Shown piece by piece: positions 11,272 through 19,769 of a DNA stretch of 64,000 nucleotides; the stretch's first letter is position 1; every line of letters starts with the position of its first letter. This stretch comes from CBDBBY01 sp965203795. Its GTDB lineage: Bacteria > Pseudomonadota > Alphaproteobacteria > Rhodobacterales > Rhodobacteraceae. The stretch spans positions 2,418,001-2,482,000 of the forward strand of contig OZ241915.1 in the NCBI GenBank assembly GCA_965203795.1, read 5' to 3'. The position numbers and the translations under genes were made by a program. The notes under the pieces were generated by a model. The model did no database searches, had not been told where the DNA came from, and saw only the letters and a program-made list of their open reading frames with translations.

Positions 11272-11528
11272 TTCGCGCTCGTCTCCTCGCGCCGCCGCCC
11301 GGACCGGAACGGGCGCGGCTCAAAGCATCCGGCAGGCCCCGTGGATTCCGGAGGCGGCCGTCCGGCCCTCGCGCCGCAATCCGCCTGCGAGGCTCCGGAC
11401 GCCTGGCGCCGACCCGGCATTGTTCATGCCCCGGGCGCGCCGCTGCCGCGTTCGTTCAACATGAACGAAGCGATGCGCGCAACTCAAATCCTCGCCCGGA
11501 CAAGCGGCATCAACGCCGCGCAAGCCTG

Positions 11529-12917
11529 TCATTTCAGTCTCATTTCCTCGGGGTCGAAGGTCAATTCGACATCCCGCCACCTGTCGTAGCTTTCCAGCGG
11601 AAGGTCGTGGCCTTTTCCGAGACCGCACAGGATCGCGCGCTGTCCCGCCTCGAAGGCCTTGTCGACCGCCACATCCGATTCACCGTCCGACGCGACGAGC
11701 CTGATCGTGTCCCTGATCGGCGTGCCGTCCTGTTCGAGCGAAAACCCGATGGTCACGACCGTGCGGAGCGCCGCCGACGACAACGCGCCGACGTTCCAGC
11801 ATTCGGCGATCGCGTTCCGCAGGCCTTCCCTGACGCCGGAGGGCAGACCCGATCCGCCCAGGCTCGGCAGAGCCAGCAGCGGCTCCGCGCTCTCCGGCCG
11901 CTCCGCGCCGTCCGATATGCTCTCCGTCAACAGCTCGCTGATCAAGTCGCTTTCGCCGGCCGCCGCGGCGGCCGCGACAAGCGCGTCGATATCCTCGGAC
12001 TCCGAAGCGCTCTCGGGTTCCGGCGCCGCCTCCGGGCGGGCGGCGAGAAGCGTTTCGGAATCGTCGTCCTCAGGGGGCTCCGCCGGATTCTCGGGCCTTC
12101 GCGCGATGAGGACGGGACGCCGCGCCGGCGCGAACCGCACTTCGGACTCGGTTTCCTCCGCTTCGGTCACGATCTGGGTCGCGGCGTGTTCCGGAGCCGT
12201 CGTTTCATCGACCGCCTCCGCCGCTTCCGCATCGGCCGCCTGTTCCGATCTAGTGGCCTGCTGGACTTCGTCGCCCACCTTGACGTCCGTTTCCGGCTCA
12301 GGCGCCGCTTCCGGCGCCACTTTGGGCGCGGCCGTCAATGCGGGATCGTCGGCCGAGGGCTCGGCATCGGCATCCGGCGTTTCGCGGACCTCCTCCGCCG
12401 GCTCGGGAACCGGCGGAGCCGGAGGCGCATCCGGAATGTCCGTCGGCCGGGGCGGAACCGCCAATGAGGCCGTCGCGTCCAGCGCGATGGCGGGAGGAGC
12501 CGACGGCGGCTCCGCCAGCTGCAATTCCGGCCTTTCCTCGGGTTCAGGCCTAGGCAATTGCGGCGCTTCCGGCGCGGACAGCGACGGCCGGGCGATTCGG
12601 GGCGCTTCAAGCGCAGCCGGGGTTGTGAGCGCGGGCGAGGGAAGCTCGGGCTCGGCCGCCGCGAGGGTCAAGGCGGACGCCGGCGCCGACTCGTCGGGAA
12701 TCAGGTCCGGCAGTTCGACGCTCGCCGACGGAACCGGCTCGGAAAACTGGACCTCGGACGGCGGGGACATCGAAATCCATTCGTCCTGGCTCAGAATCGA
12801 GACATCGGCGGTGCTGAATTCCGCCTCAAGGCGCTCCGGCGAAGACACATTCGGGAGCACGCCGAAAATCAGCACTGCGGCGTGAACCGCCGCTGAGATC
12901 AGAAAGCTGACGCGCAC
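11529..12917 (-). CDS. tolA: Tol-Pal system protein TolA
   Basis: A 462-residue inner-membrane protein. One N-terminal membrane anchor (VSFLISAAVHAAVLIFGVLP) is followed by a long, low-complexity periplasmic arm rich in Pro, Ala and Glu (about 60-340) and a small C-terminal domain (about 350-462) beginning near LPSGVREGLRNAIAECWNVGAL. The start is GTG, 8 bp after the tolR stop. The arm is acidic and proline-rich rather than the Lys/Ala helix of enterobacterial TolA, which is common in alphaproteobacteria. It transmits proton-motive force from TolQR to Pal/TolB. Confidence 0.9.
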   Translation of the reverse strand: MRVSFLISAAVHAAVLIFGVLPNVSSPERLEAEFSTADVSILSQDEWISMSPPSEVQFSEPVPSASVELPDLIPDESAPASALTLAAAEPELPSPALTTPAALEAPRIARPSLSAPEAPQLPRPEPEERPELQLAEPPSAPPAIALDATASLAVPPRPTDIPDAPPAPPVPEPAEEVRETPDADAEPSADDPALTAAPKVAPEAAPEPETDVKVGDEVQQATRSEQAADAEAAEAVDETTAPEHAATQIVTEAEETESEVRFAPARRPVLIARRPENPAEPPEDDDSETLLAARPEAAPEPESASESEDIDALVAAAAAAGESDLISELLTESISDGAERPESAEPLLALPSLGGSGLPSGVREGLRNAIAECWNVGALSSAALRTVVTIGFSLEQDGTPIRDTIRLVASDGESDVAVDKAFEAGQRAILCGLGKGHDLPLESYDRWRDVELTFDPEEMRLK

Positions 12918-12925
12918 ACTCGCTT

Positions 12926-13393
12926 CTAGCCGCCCCCTCCGTCGAATTCCGGCCCGCCGGGATCCGTTACAAGGCCGATGTTCCGGTAGCCCGCGTTGTT
13001 CAGCGCGCCCATTATCTGCATGATGACCTCGTACCGGACTTCGCTGTCCCCGCGGATGAATATCTTGTCCGACGACCGCTCCGCCATCACCGCCCTCAGC
13101 CGCGGAATCAGCTCCTCGACAGGGATTGTCGAGGATTGGAGCGCAACCGATCCGTCCTGGGCGACGGAAATCGCAAGCGGCTCCTCGTCCTCGGAAGGCA
13201 GCGCCTCCGCCGACGTCTCGGGAAGCTTGATTTCCACGCCGACCGTAAGCAGCGGCGCCGCGACAATGAAGATGATAAGCAGCACGAGAACGACGTCGAC
13301 GAACGGAGTGACGTTGATCTCCGACATGGGCTTGTGCTTGCTGCGGCGACCCGCCCGCCGCCTGCTTTCCTTTGCGGTCGCGGCGATCGCCAT
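12926..13393 (-). CDS. tolR: Tol-Pal system proton-channel protein TolR
   Basis: A 155-residue ExbD/TolR-family protein. The block MSEINVTPFVDVVLVLLIIF near residues 23-42 holds the single membrane helix with the conserved proton-pathway Asp in PFVDV. A periplasmic domain follows (VEIKLPETSAEAL, IFIRGDSEVRYEVIMQIM). The start is the ATG giving MAIAATAKE, directly after the tolQ stop with a 2-bp gap; the longer open frame upstream is the shadow of tolQ. Partner of TolQ and TolA. Confidence 0.95.
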   Translation of the reverse strand: MAIAATAKESRRRAGRRSKHKPMSEINVTPFVDVVLVLLIIFIVAAPLLTVGVEIKLPETSAEALPSEDEEPLAISVAQDGSVALQSSTIPVEELIPRLRAVMAERSSDKIFIRGDSEVRYEVIMQIMGALNNAGYRNIGLVTDPGGPEFDGGGG

Positions 13394-13395
13394 CG

Positions 13396-14091
13396 CTAGT
13401 TGTCCAGCTGGCGCGAGATAATCGTGGAGAACTCGTCCGCGAAATCCTCGAACCGCGCCGCTATCCTGTCCGCCGCCGCCGACAGGTTGTTGTAGAACAC
13501 GACGGCGGGAATCGCGGCTAGCAGCCCCAGCGCCGTCGCCGCGAGCGCCTCGCCGATGCCGGGGGCCACGACCGCAAGGTTGGTGTTGCTCTGCAGCCCG
13601 ATCTCGCGGAACACCGTCATGATTCCCCAGACGGTTCCGAACAGCCCCACGAACGGTGCGGTCGCCCCCACCGTCGCGAGGAACTCCAGCCCGCTCGTGA
13701 GCTTGTTGTTCTCCCTGGTCACGGCAAGGTCCATCGAGCGCTCGATCCTGGCCTTGACCCCTGCAATTAGCTCGCCGTCCGACCGGTGGGACCTCTGCCA
13801 CTCGTCCATTGCGGCGCAGAATATCCGCTCCGACGCGCCCAGCCGATTTCGGTCCATTGTGGAGTGCAGCTCGTCCAGCGGCTCGCCGGACCAGAATTCC
13901 CGGTCAAATTCGAGCGTGTCCCTGCGAACGCGGCTGTACGAGATGTATTTGTGGATGATAATCGCCCAGCACCAAATCGAGGCGAACAAAAGTATCAGCA
14001 TCACGATCTTTACGACGATGCCGGCTTGAAGGAAAAGCGTCCAAACTGAGAAATCCAGCCCCTGAACAGCTGAAAGCGTCTCTGTCTCCAT
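13396..14091 (-). CDS. tolQ: Tol-Pal system proton-channel protein TolQ
   Basis: A 231-residue ExbB/MotA/TolQ-family inner-membrane protein. Membrane helices are seen near residues 15-45 (FLQAGIVVKIVMLILLFASI), around 130-155 (LEFLATVGATAPFVGLFGTV) and 170-200 (GIGEALAATALGLLAAIPAV). The latter two carry the conserved Gly/Ala/Thr pattern of the ion channel. It opens the tolQRA cluster and follows ybgC after a 74-bp gap. With TolR it converts proton flow into TolA movement during division. Confidence 0.96.
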   Translation of the reverse strand: METETLSAVQGLDFSVWTLFLQAGIVVKIVMLILLFASIWCWAIIIHKYISYSRVRRDTLEFDREFWSGEPLDELHSTMDRNRLGASERIFCAAMDEWQRSHRSDGELIAGVKARIERSMDLAVTRENNKLTSGLEFLATVGATAPFVGLFGTVWGIMTVFREIGLQSNTNLAVVAPGIGEALAATALGLLAAIPAVVFYNNLSAAADRIAARFEDFADEFSTIISRQLDN

Positions 14092-14165
14092 CGTATGCTA
14101 AGGCCTGCCTCGCCGCTTCATTCGGCAATCTGCTCTTTCATCCGGCAGTCTGCTCCGTAGGCGCA

Positions 14166-14612
14166 CTATAGCGCAATTTCCGCGGGATTCGAATCGCCGC
14201 CGCCCGCGCCGTCCGGCGCGCGCCGCTTGATAGCCTCGGCAAATCCGGACGGAAGCCTCGCAGGCATCCCGGACGCGGCAATGCAAACAATCGTGACCTT
14301 GGCCGAGAACAGGCGCTCCCCTTTGCGGAGAACGTCCTGCGCCAGCACCGCCTTGGCTCCGGAAACCGCCTCAACCGCCGTGGAAACCGTGAGGTCGTCG
14401 CCGAATCCGGCAGGCTTCAGGAAATCGGCCTCGAGCCGGCGAACCGCGAACGCCAATCCCTGCTCCCGGCTGAGCCGCTTCTGGTCGACGCCGAGCGAAC
14501 TGACGAATTCAGTGCGCGCCCTCTCGATGAATTTGAGATAGTTCGCGTAATACACGATCCCCGCCATGTCGGTGTCTTCGTAGTAGACCCGCACGCCGAA
14601 CTCGTGCGTCAT
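14166..14612 (-). CDS. ybgC: Tol-Pal-associated acyl-CoA thioesterase YbgC
   Basis: A 148-residue hot-dog-fold thioesterase. The N-terminal signature VRVYYEDTDMAGIVYYANYL contains the catalytic Asp and tyrosines typical of the 4-hydroxybenzoyl-CoA thioesterase/YbgC family. It hydrolyses short-chain or phospholipid-related acyl-CoA in the cytoplasm. The gene is classically first in the tol cluster, as here. Its ATG overlaps the ruvB stop by 4 bp, so it is coupled to the ruv genes upstream. Confidence 0.93.
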   Translation of the reverse strand: MTHEFGVRVYYEDTDMAGIVYYANYLKFIERARTEFVSSLGVDQKRLSREQGLAFAVRRLEADFLKPAGFGDDLTVSTAVEAVSGAKAVLAQDVLRKGERLFSAKVTIVCIAASGMPARLPSGFAEAIKRRAPDGAGGGDSNPAEIAL

Positions 14613-15652
14613 TCCTCTTCCTCGAACAGATCGAACTGCTCCGGACGCGGTTCAGGGCCCTGCGGCGCCATGCCGAGATGGGTCCACGCCCTGCGGGCGA
14701 GCATCCTTCCTCGCGGCGTCCTTTGGATGAAGCCCTCCTGCAGGAGGTAAGGCTCGATCACGCTTTCGATCGAGTCCCTCGCTTCCGACATCGCCGCCGA
14801 TATGGTTTCGATGCCGACGGGGCCGCCGCCGTAATTCTCCGCGATGATCCGCAAATACTGGCGGTCCGCGCCGTCCAGGCCGGATTCGTCCACGCCCATG
14901 CGGTCCAAGGCGCGCTTGGCGATCTCCAGCCCGATCCTTCCGTCTCCGTCTACGATCGCGAAATCCACAACCCTGCTCAAAAGGCGGTTCGCCACGCGCG
15001 GCGTCCCCCGCGAGCGCCTCGCGATCTCCCATGCGCCTTCGCCGTCGACGTCGAACCCGAGAAGAGTCGCGCCCCGGACGATGATCTCGTTCAGCTCCGA
15101 CGTCTTGTAGAACTCCAGCCTGACGGGGATGCCGAACCTGTCCCGCAAGGGCGTCGTGAGAAGCCCGAGCCTCGTGGTCGCGCCCGCGAGCGTGAAGGCG
15201 GGAAGATCGATCCGGACCGTGCGGGCCGCCGGCCCCGTGCCGATCACGAGGTCCAGCGCGTAATCCTCCAGCGCCGGGTAGAGCACCTCCTCAACCAGCG
15301 GGTGCAGCCGGTGGATCTCGTCGATGAAGAGAACGTCCTTCGCGTCCAGATTCGTGAGTATCGCGGCCAAGTCGCCCGCCTTGGCCAGCACCGGGCCCGA
15401 GGTCATCCGGAAATTCACGCCGAGCTCCCGCGCGAGAATCTGGGCGAGGGTGGTCTTGCCCAGGCCCGGCGGTCCGGAAAACAGGATGTGGTCCATCGCC
15501 GCGGACCGGACTCTCGCGCTTTCGACGAACACCCGGAGGTTCGCCCTCGTCTCCTCCTGCCCGATGAACTCGTCGAGCGTGGCTGGCCGCAAGGCGCGAT
15601 CGGGCTCGGCATCCAGCGCGGCCGACCGCAGCACGGGATCGGGGGAGGACAC
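14609..15652 (-). CDS. ruvB: Holliday junction branch migration ATPase RuvB
   Basis: A 347-residue AAA+ motor that drives RuvAB branch migration at four-way DNA junctions. Walker A FSGPPGLGKTTLA lies at about 58-70 and Walker B VLFIDEIHRLHPLVEE at about 105-120. The arginine-finger region ATTRLGLLTTPLRDRFG is at about 157-173. The C-terminal winged-helix DNA-binding domain ends IQRTPRGRMLARRAWTHL. Normal length. It overlaps ybgC and follows ruvA by 5 bp. Confidence 0.97.
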   Translation of the reverse strand: MSSPDPVLRSAALDAEPDRALRPATLDEFIGQEETRANLRVFVESARVRSAAMDHILFSGPPGLGKTTLAQILARELGVNFRMTSGPVLAKAGDLAAILTNLDAKDVLFIDEIHRLHPLVEEVLYPALEDYALDLVIGTGPAARTVRIDLPAFTLAGATTRLGLLTTPLRDRFGIPVRLEFYKTSELNEIIVRGATLLGFDVDGEGAWEIARRSRGTPRVANRLLSRVVDFAIVDGDGRIGLEIAKRALDRMGVDESGLDGADRQYLRIIAENYGGGPVGIETISAAMSEARDSIESVIEPYLLQEGFIQRTPRGRMLARRAWTHLGMAPQGPEPRPEQFDLFEEEE

Positions 15653-15657
15653 TGCTT

Positions 15658-16308
15658 CTACTGAGGAGCCAGGCGCTTGAGCGCGCGTTTGATCAGGTCG
15701 GCCGCGTCAAGCTCCGGCTCCTCCCCGGCGGCCTCCGCGACGGCCCGCGCAGCTTCGGCCTGCGTGTAGCCGAGATTCGCCAGCGCGGAAAGCGCGTCCG
15801 TGCTGGCGCGGACATTCGCTTGGGCGAGCGCATCCTCCCGCTCGCCTTGCTTTTGGCCCGAAGCGTCTTCGACGGGTGCCTCGCCGATGTCGCCGATCGC
15901 CATGATCTGCGCGGTCTTGCCCTGAAGCTCGTTGACGATGCGCTGCGCAATGCGGGGGCCAACGCCGTGGGCCGCCTTCAGCGCCTGCCAGTCGCCGAGC
16001 GTGACGGCGCGGATGCCGCCTTCGACGCCCAAAGCGCCGACAATGGAAAGCGCGGAGTTCGCTCCGACGCCCTGCACGGTCATCAGCAGCCTATGGAACT
16101 CCCGCTCCCGGCGGGTGCCGAAACCGAAGAGCTGGACGAGGTTCTCGCGAACCATCATGTCCGTGTAGAGCGTCGTCCGTCCGCCTGCCGCGGGCAGCGA
16201 CGCAAGGGTGCGCTCGGAGCAAAACACCTCGTAGCCGACTCCCCCGGCGACAATCAGCAGGTGGTCGTCGGCCCGGTAGCCGATCTCGCCCTCCAGCATC
16301 CCGATCAT
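15658..16308 (-). CDS. ruvA: Holliday junction DNA-binding protein RuvA
   Basis: A 216-residue protein that holds the Holliday junction in an open square form and loads RuvB. The N-terminal OB fold (MIGMLEGEIGYRADDHLLIV, VGYEVFC) and the helix-hairpin-helix blocks (LMTVQGVGANSALSIVGAL; LKAAHGVGPRIAQRIVNELQ) are clear. The C-terminal RuvB-binding domain (ALSALANLGYTQAEAARAV) is present after an acidic/polar linker. It begins 4 bp after ruvC. Confidence 0.96.
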   Translation of the reverse strand: MIGMLEGEIGYRADDHLLIVAGGVGYEVFCSERTLASLPAAGGRTTLYTDMMVRENLVQLFGFGTRREREFHRLLMTVQGVGANSALSIVGALGVEGGIRAVTLGDWQALKAAHGVGPRIAQRIVNELQGKTAQIMAIGDIGEAPVEDASGQKQGEREDALAQANVRASTDALSALANLGYTQAEAARAVAEAAGEEPELDAADLIKRALKRLAPQ

Positions 16309-16312
16309 CGGA

Positions 16313-16819
16313 TCACGCTTCGGCCTTCGCCAATGCTTTCTCGAGATTCCACGTCTGCCGACCGAGAAAGGCGTGCGTCAATGCGACGGCAAGCGCGTCC
16401 GACGCGTCCGGCCCGAGGATGTCGGTGCCGGGAAGCTGCATCCTGACCATGCGCTCAACCTGACTCTTGTCCGCGTGTCCGACGCCGACGACCGCCTTCT
16501 TCACCGCGTTCGGCGCGTATTCCTGAACCTCGAGCCCGGCCTGGGCCGGCACAAGCAGCGCGATCGCCCGCGCCTGTCCCAGCTTGAGCGAGCCGGAGCT
16601 GTCGGCATTCACGAAAACCTTTTCCACCGCCGCGGCGTCCGGCGCCATCCGCGCCACGATCTCGGTGAGCTGCCGGTGCAGGCTGAGGAGCCTGTCGGCC
16701 AGAGCCGATCCTTCCGACCGGCATGTTCCGTTGGCCAAATGCCGGACGCGGTTGGCGCGGAGTTCCACGACCCCCCACCCGGTAACCCGCAGCCCCGGGT
16801 CGAGCCCAAGCACCTTCAT
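16313..16819 (-). CDS. ruvC: Crossover junction endodeoxyribonuclease RuvC
   Basis: A 168-residue RNase H-fold resolvase that cuts Holliday junctions symmetrically. The start of the fold, MKVLGLDPGLRVTGWGVVE, carries the first catalytic Asp (residue 7). AAVEKVFVNADSSGSLKLGQARA follows near 63-85 and supplies a catalytic Glu. Near the C-terminus, LGPDASDALAVALTHA carries the remaining acidic residues. It is the first gene of the ruvCAB-ybgC-tol block; the 292 bp upstream, shared with a divergent DUF1127 gene, should hold its promoter. Confidence 0.96.
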   Translation of the reverse strand: MKVLGLDPGLRVTGWGVVELRANRVRHLANGTCRSEGSALADRLLSLHRQLTEIVARMAPDAAAVEKVFVNADSSGSLKLGQARAIALLVPAQAGLEVQEYAPNAVKKAVVGVGHADKSQVERMVRMQLPGTDILGPDASDALAVALTHAFLGRQTWNLEKALAKAEA

Positions 16820-17111
16820 CGCAGCCCCTGTGCGGCCGGACGCGCTGACGCAACTGCCGCAACGCAGGCCGCTTATCCCAGCATCAACCCGGCTTGTCCA
16901 TTCACGCGGCGACCGCGGCAGCGGGCCTATGAGCCGAACGGGCGCGCGCGGAACCGACCGGTCCCCAAGCCGGAAATCCTTGGCGAGCGCGGACCTCTAC
17001 CCATTCGCTCAGCGCAAGGCGGAATTGCCGAATGAGCAATTGTCCGGGGAATGCGGGCACCTATATCCAGCCAAGAACAGGCTTCCACCCAACCCACGAA
17101 AGGGATCGAAA

Positions 17112-17333
17112 ATGGCCGCTATAGCTACCGCCCCGGTATCCGCGAGCTTCGACGTGTTCGAGTCTCGCGTCGCAAGAATCTTGAATTCCGCGATGAACCC
17201 CGTTCTTTCGTGGAACCGGAAGCGCAAGACCCGCAACGTGCTTGCCAGGCTCTCCGACCACGAGCTCGACGACATCGGGCTGACCCGCGGCGACATCGAC
17301 ACCATGGCGTTCTCCCTGGCGCGAGGCCGCTGA
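17112..17333 (+). CDS. DUF1127 (YjiS-like) small protein
   Basis: A 73-residue protein. The C-terminal block RKTRNVLARLSDHELDDIGL (about 39-58) followed by TRGDID is the DUF1127 signature, an Arg-rich short helix pair common in alphaproteobacteria. Family members have been linked to RNA-binding and nutrient or stress responses, but the role of this copy is unknown. The ATG lies 9 codons before the first conserved hydrophobic segment; no strong Shine-Dalgarno is seen (cgaaa before ATG). A strong intrinsic terminator follows 30 bp downstream, so it is probably a monocistronic, highly expressed gene. Confidence 0.85.
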   Translation: MAAIATAPVSASFDVFESRVARILNSAMNPVLSWNRKRKTRNVLARLSDHELDDIGLTRGDIDTMAFSLARGR

Positions 17334-17363
17334 CCGATCGGCGCAAAGTCGACGAAACCAAGC

Positions 17364-17394
17364 AACAGCGGCCCTCGCGGCCGCTGTTTTTCTT
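17364..17394 (+). terminator. Rho-independent terminator after the DUF1127 gene
   Basis: A perfect 10-bp stem (aacagcggcc / ggccgctgtt) with a 5-nt loop (ctcgc) is followed by a T-rich run (ttttcttt). It lies 30 bp after the DUF1127 stop and 35 bp from the end of the convergent GMC gene. The T tract favours use by the plus-strand gene. Confidence 0.9.
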
Positions 17395-17428
17395 TGGCCG
17401 CCGCCGACGCGGCTTCGCAGGAAAGGCG

Positions 17429-19027
17429 CTAAGGCGCGTTCCCGGCGGGCGGAAGCGGCGCCCGGCCCAGCAGGAGATCGGACGCCCGTTCGGCAATCAT
17501 CATCGTCGCGGCGTTCGTGTTCGCGGAGACGATTTCCGGCATGACGGAGGCGTCGCACACCCGCAGCCCTTCCGCGCCGACCACTTCCAGACCAGGCGAC
17601 ACGACCGCGCCCTCGCCCGCGCCCATTCTGCAGGTTCCCACGGGATGGTGGTCGGTCTTGGCCATGGAGCACGCGTAGGCGAAAAGCTCCTCCCGTCCCA
17701 CGACGGAGCGACCCGGAAGCGCCTCGCCGCGCACGAACGGCTTCAGAGCCGGCTGGCGCATGATCTCCCGCACGATGTCCAAACCCTTGAGCGACTTCTC
17801 CAGATCGCCCGGCTCGCCCCAGTAATTCGGATCAATCAAAGGATCGGCAAGCGGGTCGCCGGATGCGAGCCTCACGGTTCCGCGGGACTTCGGCTTGATG
17901 TGGCTGCTGTTCAGCGTCACGCCGCCGCTGCCGAGCTTCGCGATGCCCTTCTCTATCCCCGACCCCTGTCCGAGATGGATCTGAATGTCCGGAGGCCCGG
18001 ACGCCCCGTCCGCGCGGCAGAACCCGCCGGTCTCGAACAAGGACGACGCCGCGGGACCGTCCCGGAACAGCAGATAGCGCAGACCCGCAAGCGCGGCCCG
18101 GTCGAACCGCCTGTATCCGTCGTAGCTGTGCCGCCCCGAGCATTCCGAGATCACGCAAAGGTTTATGTGGTCGTGGAGGTTCGCGCCGACTCCGGGCAGA
18201 TCGATCGCGACCTCGACGCCGACGGACTTCAAATGGCCGGGCGGACCGACGCCGGAAAGCAGCAGCAGCCGGGGCGAGCCGACAGCGCCTGCGCACAGAA
18301 CCACCTCTCGCGCGGCGCGGGCAACGGCAGGCCTTCCGGCTACGGAAAGCTCGACGCCGACGGCGCGGCAGCCGTCGAACAGTATCCGGCGCGCTTGCGC
18401 GCGCGTCCTCACCTCGAGGTTGGGCCGCCCGAGCGCGGGCCGAAGGTATTCCGAAGCCGTCGACGACCGGCGCGCGTTCCGCTGCGTCAGCTGGTAGAAT
18501 CCCGCCCCTTCCTGCTTCGCGCCGTTGAAGTCGGGATTGCGCTCAAGCCCGTATTGGCATGCCGCTTCGATGAACGCTTCGCATATCGGAAGCGCTGAAC
18601 GGGGATTCGAGACGCCGACCGGGCCGCCGGAACCGTGAAACCCGTCGCTGAAGGTCTCGTTGTCCTCGGCACGGACGAAATAAGGCAGCGCCTCCCGGTA
18701 GCTCCAGCCCTCGCACCCGTGCTCGCCGGCCCATCCATCGAAGTCGCGGGGGTTCCCGCGGCAATAGATCTGCGCGTTGATGCTTGAACCGCCGCCCAGC
18801 ACTTTCGCCTGGGTGAACCAGATCCTGCGTCCGTTCACGCTGCGCTGGGGAACCGTGGACCAGCCCCAGCTGGCGACGCCCTTGGTCATCAGCGCGAAGC
18901 CCGCCGGCACCTTGAAGAGCGGATTGGCATCGCGGCCGCCTGCTTCGAGCAGAAGCACCCGGTTGCTCCGGTCCGCGCTGAGCCGGTTCGCAAGAATGCA
19001 CCCGGCCGTGCCCGCGCCGACGATCAC
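17429..19027 (-). CDS. GMC-family oxidoreductase (choline dehydrogenase-like)
   Basis: A ~532-residue FAD-dependent oxidoreductase. The ADP-binding motif GAGTAG lies at the extreme N-terminus, the GMC signature KVLGGGSSINAQIYCRGNPRDF at about 74-95, GSPRLLLLSGVGP at about 251-263, and the C-terminal active-site region DHHPVGTCRMG near 458-468. The substrate (an alcohol) cannot be named. The start is uncertain: the codon given is GTG, yet the in-frame sequence just upstream reads TEHEF, which fits the usual GMC N-terminus, and no ATG occurs before the in-frame stop. It is convergent with the DUF1127 gene. Confidence 0.85.
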   Translation of the reverse strand: MIVGAGTAGCILANRLSADRSNRVLLLEAGGRDANPLFKVPAGFALMTKGVASWGWSTVPQRSVNGRRIWFTQAKVLGGGSSINAQIYCRGNPRDFDGWAGEHGCEGWSYREALPYFVRAEDNETFSDGFHGSGGPVGVSNPRSALPICEAFIEAACQYGLERNPDFNGAKQEGAGFYQLTQRNARRSSTASEYLRPALGRPNLEVRTRAQARRILFDGCRAVGVELSVAGRPAVARAAREVVLCAGAVGSPRLLLLSGVGPPGHLKSVGVEVAIDLPGVGANLHDHINLCVISECSGRHSYDGYRRFDRAALAGLRYLLFRDGPAASSLFETGGFCRADGASGPPDIQIHLGQGSGIEKGIAKLGSGGVTLNSSHIKPKSRGTVRLASGDPLADPLIDPNYWGEPGDLEKSLKGLDIVREIMRQPALKPFVRGEALPGRSVVGREELFAYACSMAKTDHHPVGTCRMGAGEGAVVSPGLEVVGAEGLRVCDASVMPEIVSANTNAATMMIAERASDLLLGRAPLPPAGNAP

Positions 19028-19282
19028 GAACTCGTGCTCAGTGGGTTTCGGCAGGGTGAACCTCTCCGGCTTGCGCGCGCCAAATGTATCCGGCCGGGAA
19101 TGTCCGTGAATCGCAGCGGGAATTCAAACGGCCGGATTCCCGTCCGCTCCTCGCGCCGGCGTTTCGCAGGCAGCCCGGCTGGACCCGAATTTACGAGCAA
19201 ACGGTCCGCAGCCGCCTCCGCGCTCTGGATTTTCCGCGGCCTGCCGCACTATACGGGCGCATCAGCCAAGGCGGAGACACAA

Positions 19283-19726
19283 ATGAAACTTACACGCCGC
19301 ACTTTCATCGGGCTTGCCGCAATGGCCGCCGCTTCGCCGGCACTGGCGGCGCAGCCGCAGGTCTTCTCGAATTCGGGCGCCGCGATCAACGGATACGACG
19401 CGGTCGCCTACTTCGCGGAGCGGAAGCCCGTGCGCGGCCGCGACGAGCATTCCGTCGAGTGGAACGGCGCCCTCTGGAAGTTCAAGAACGCCGAAAACCT
19501 GGAACTCTTCACAGCCGATCCGGAAGCGTATGCGCCGCAATACGGCGGCTACTGCGCGTGGGCCGTGGCCCGGAACTACACGGCGAGCACGGATCCGGAC
19601 GCGTGGTCCATTTTCAACGGCAAGCTGTACCTGAACTACAGCATCCGCGTCCGGCGGCGATGGAGCCAGGACATCCCCGGCAACATCGCCGCGGGCGACG
19701 CCAACTGGCCCGGCGTTCTGCAGTAA
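19283..19726 (+). CDS. Tat-exported YHS-domain protein
   Basis: A 147-residue exported protein. The N-terminus MKLTRRTFIGLAAMAAASPA followed by LAAQ has a twin-arginine motif and a hydrophobic stretch ending in an Ala-x-Ala type cleavage site near residue 23. The rest is a YHS domain: INGYDAVAYFAERKPVRGRD, then a WKFKNAENLELFTADPEAYA block and a conserved Cys in YGGYCAWAVA. YHS domains are thought to bind metal. The ATG is preceded by ggcggag at good spacing. It is divergent from the GMC gene and 43 bp ahead of the kinase gene. Function in the periplasm is unknown. Confidence 0.85.
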   Translation: MKLTRRTFIGLAAMAAASPALAAQPQVFSNSGAAINGYDAVAYFAERKPVRGRDEHSVEWNGALWKFKNAENLELFTADPEAYAPQYGGYCAWAVARNYTASTDPDAWSIFNGKLYLNYSIRVRRRWSQDIPGNIAAGDANWPGVLQ

Positions 19727-19769
19727 TTCAAGGCCCGTCGAGGCGGCGGCGGGCGGGAACAGACTCCGG

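Noticed and set aside
9811..11589. A 592-codon plus-strand frame opposite tolB
   Set aside because: Antisense shadow of tolB and the tolB-tolA gap; Arg-rich and unrecognisable.
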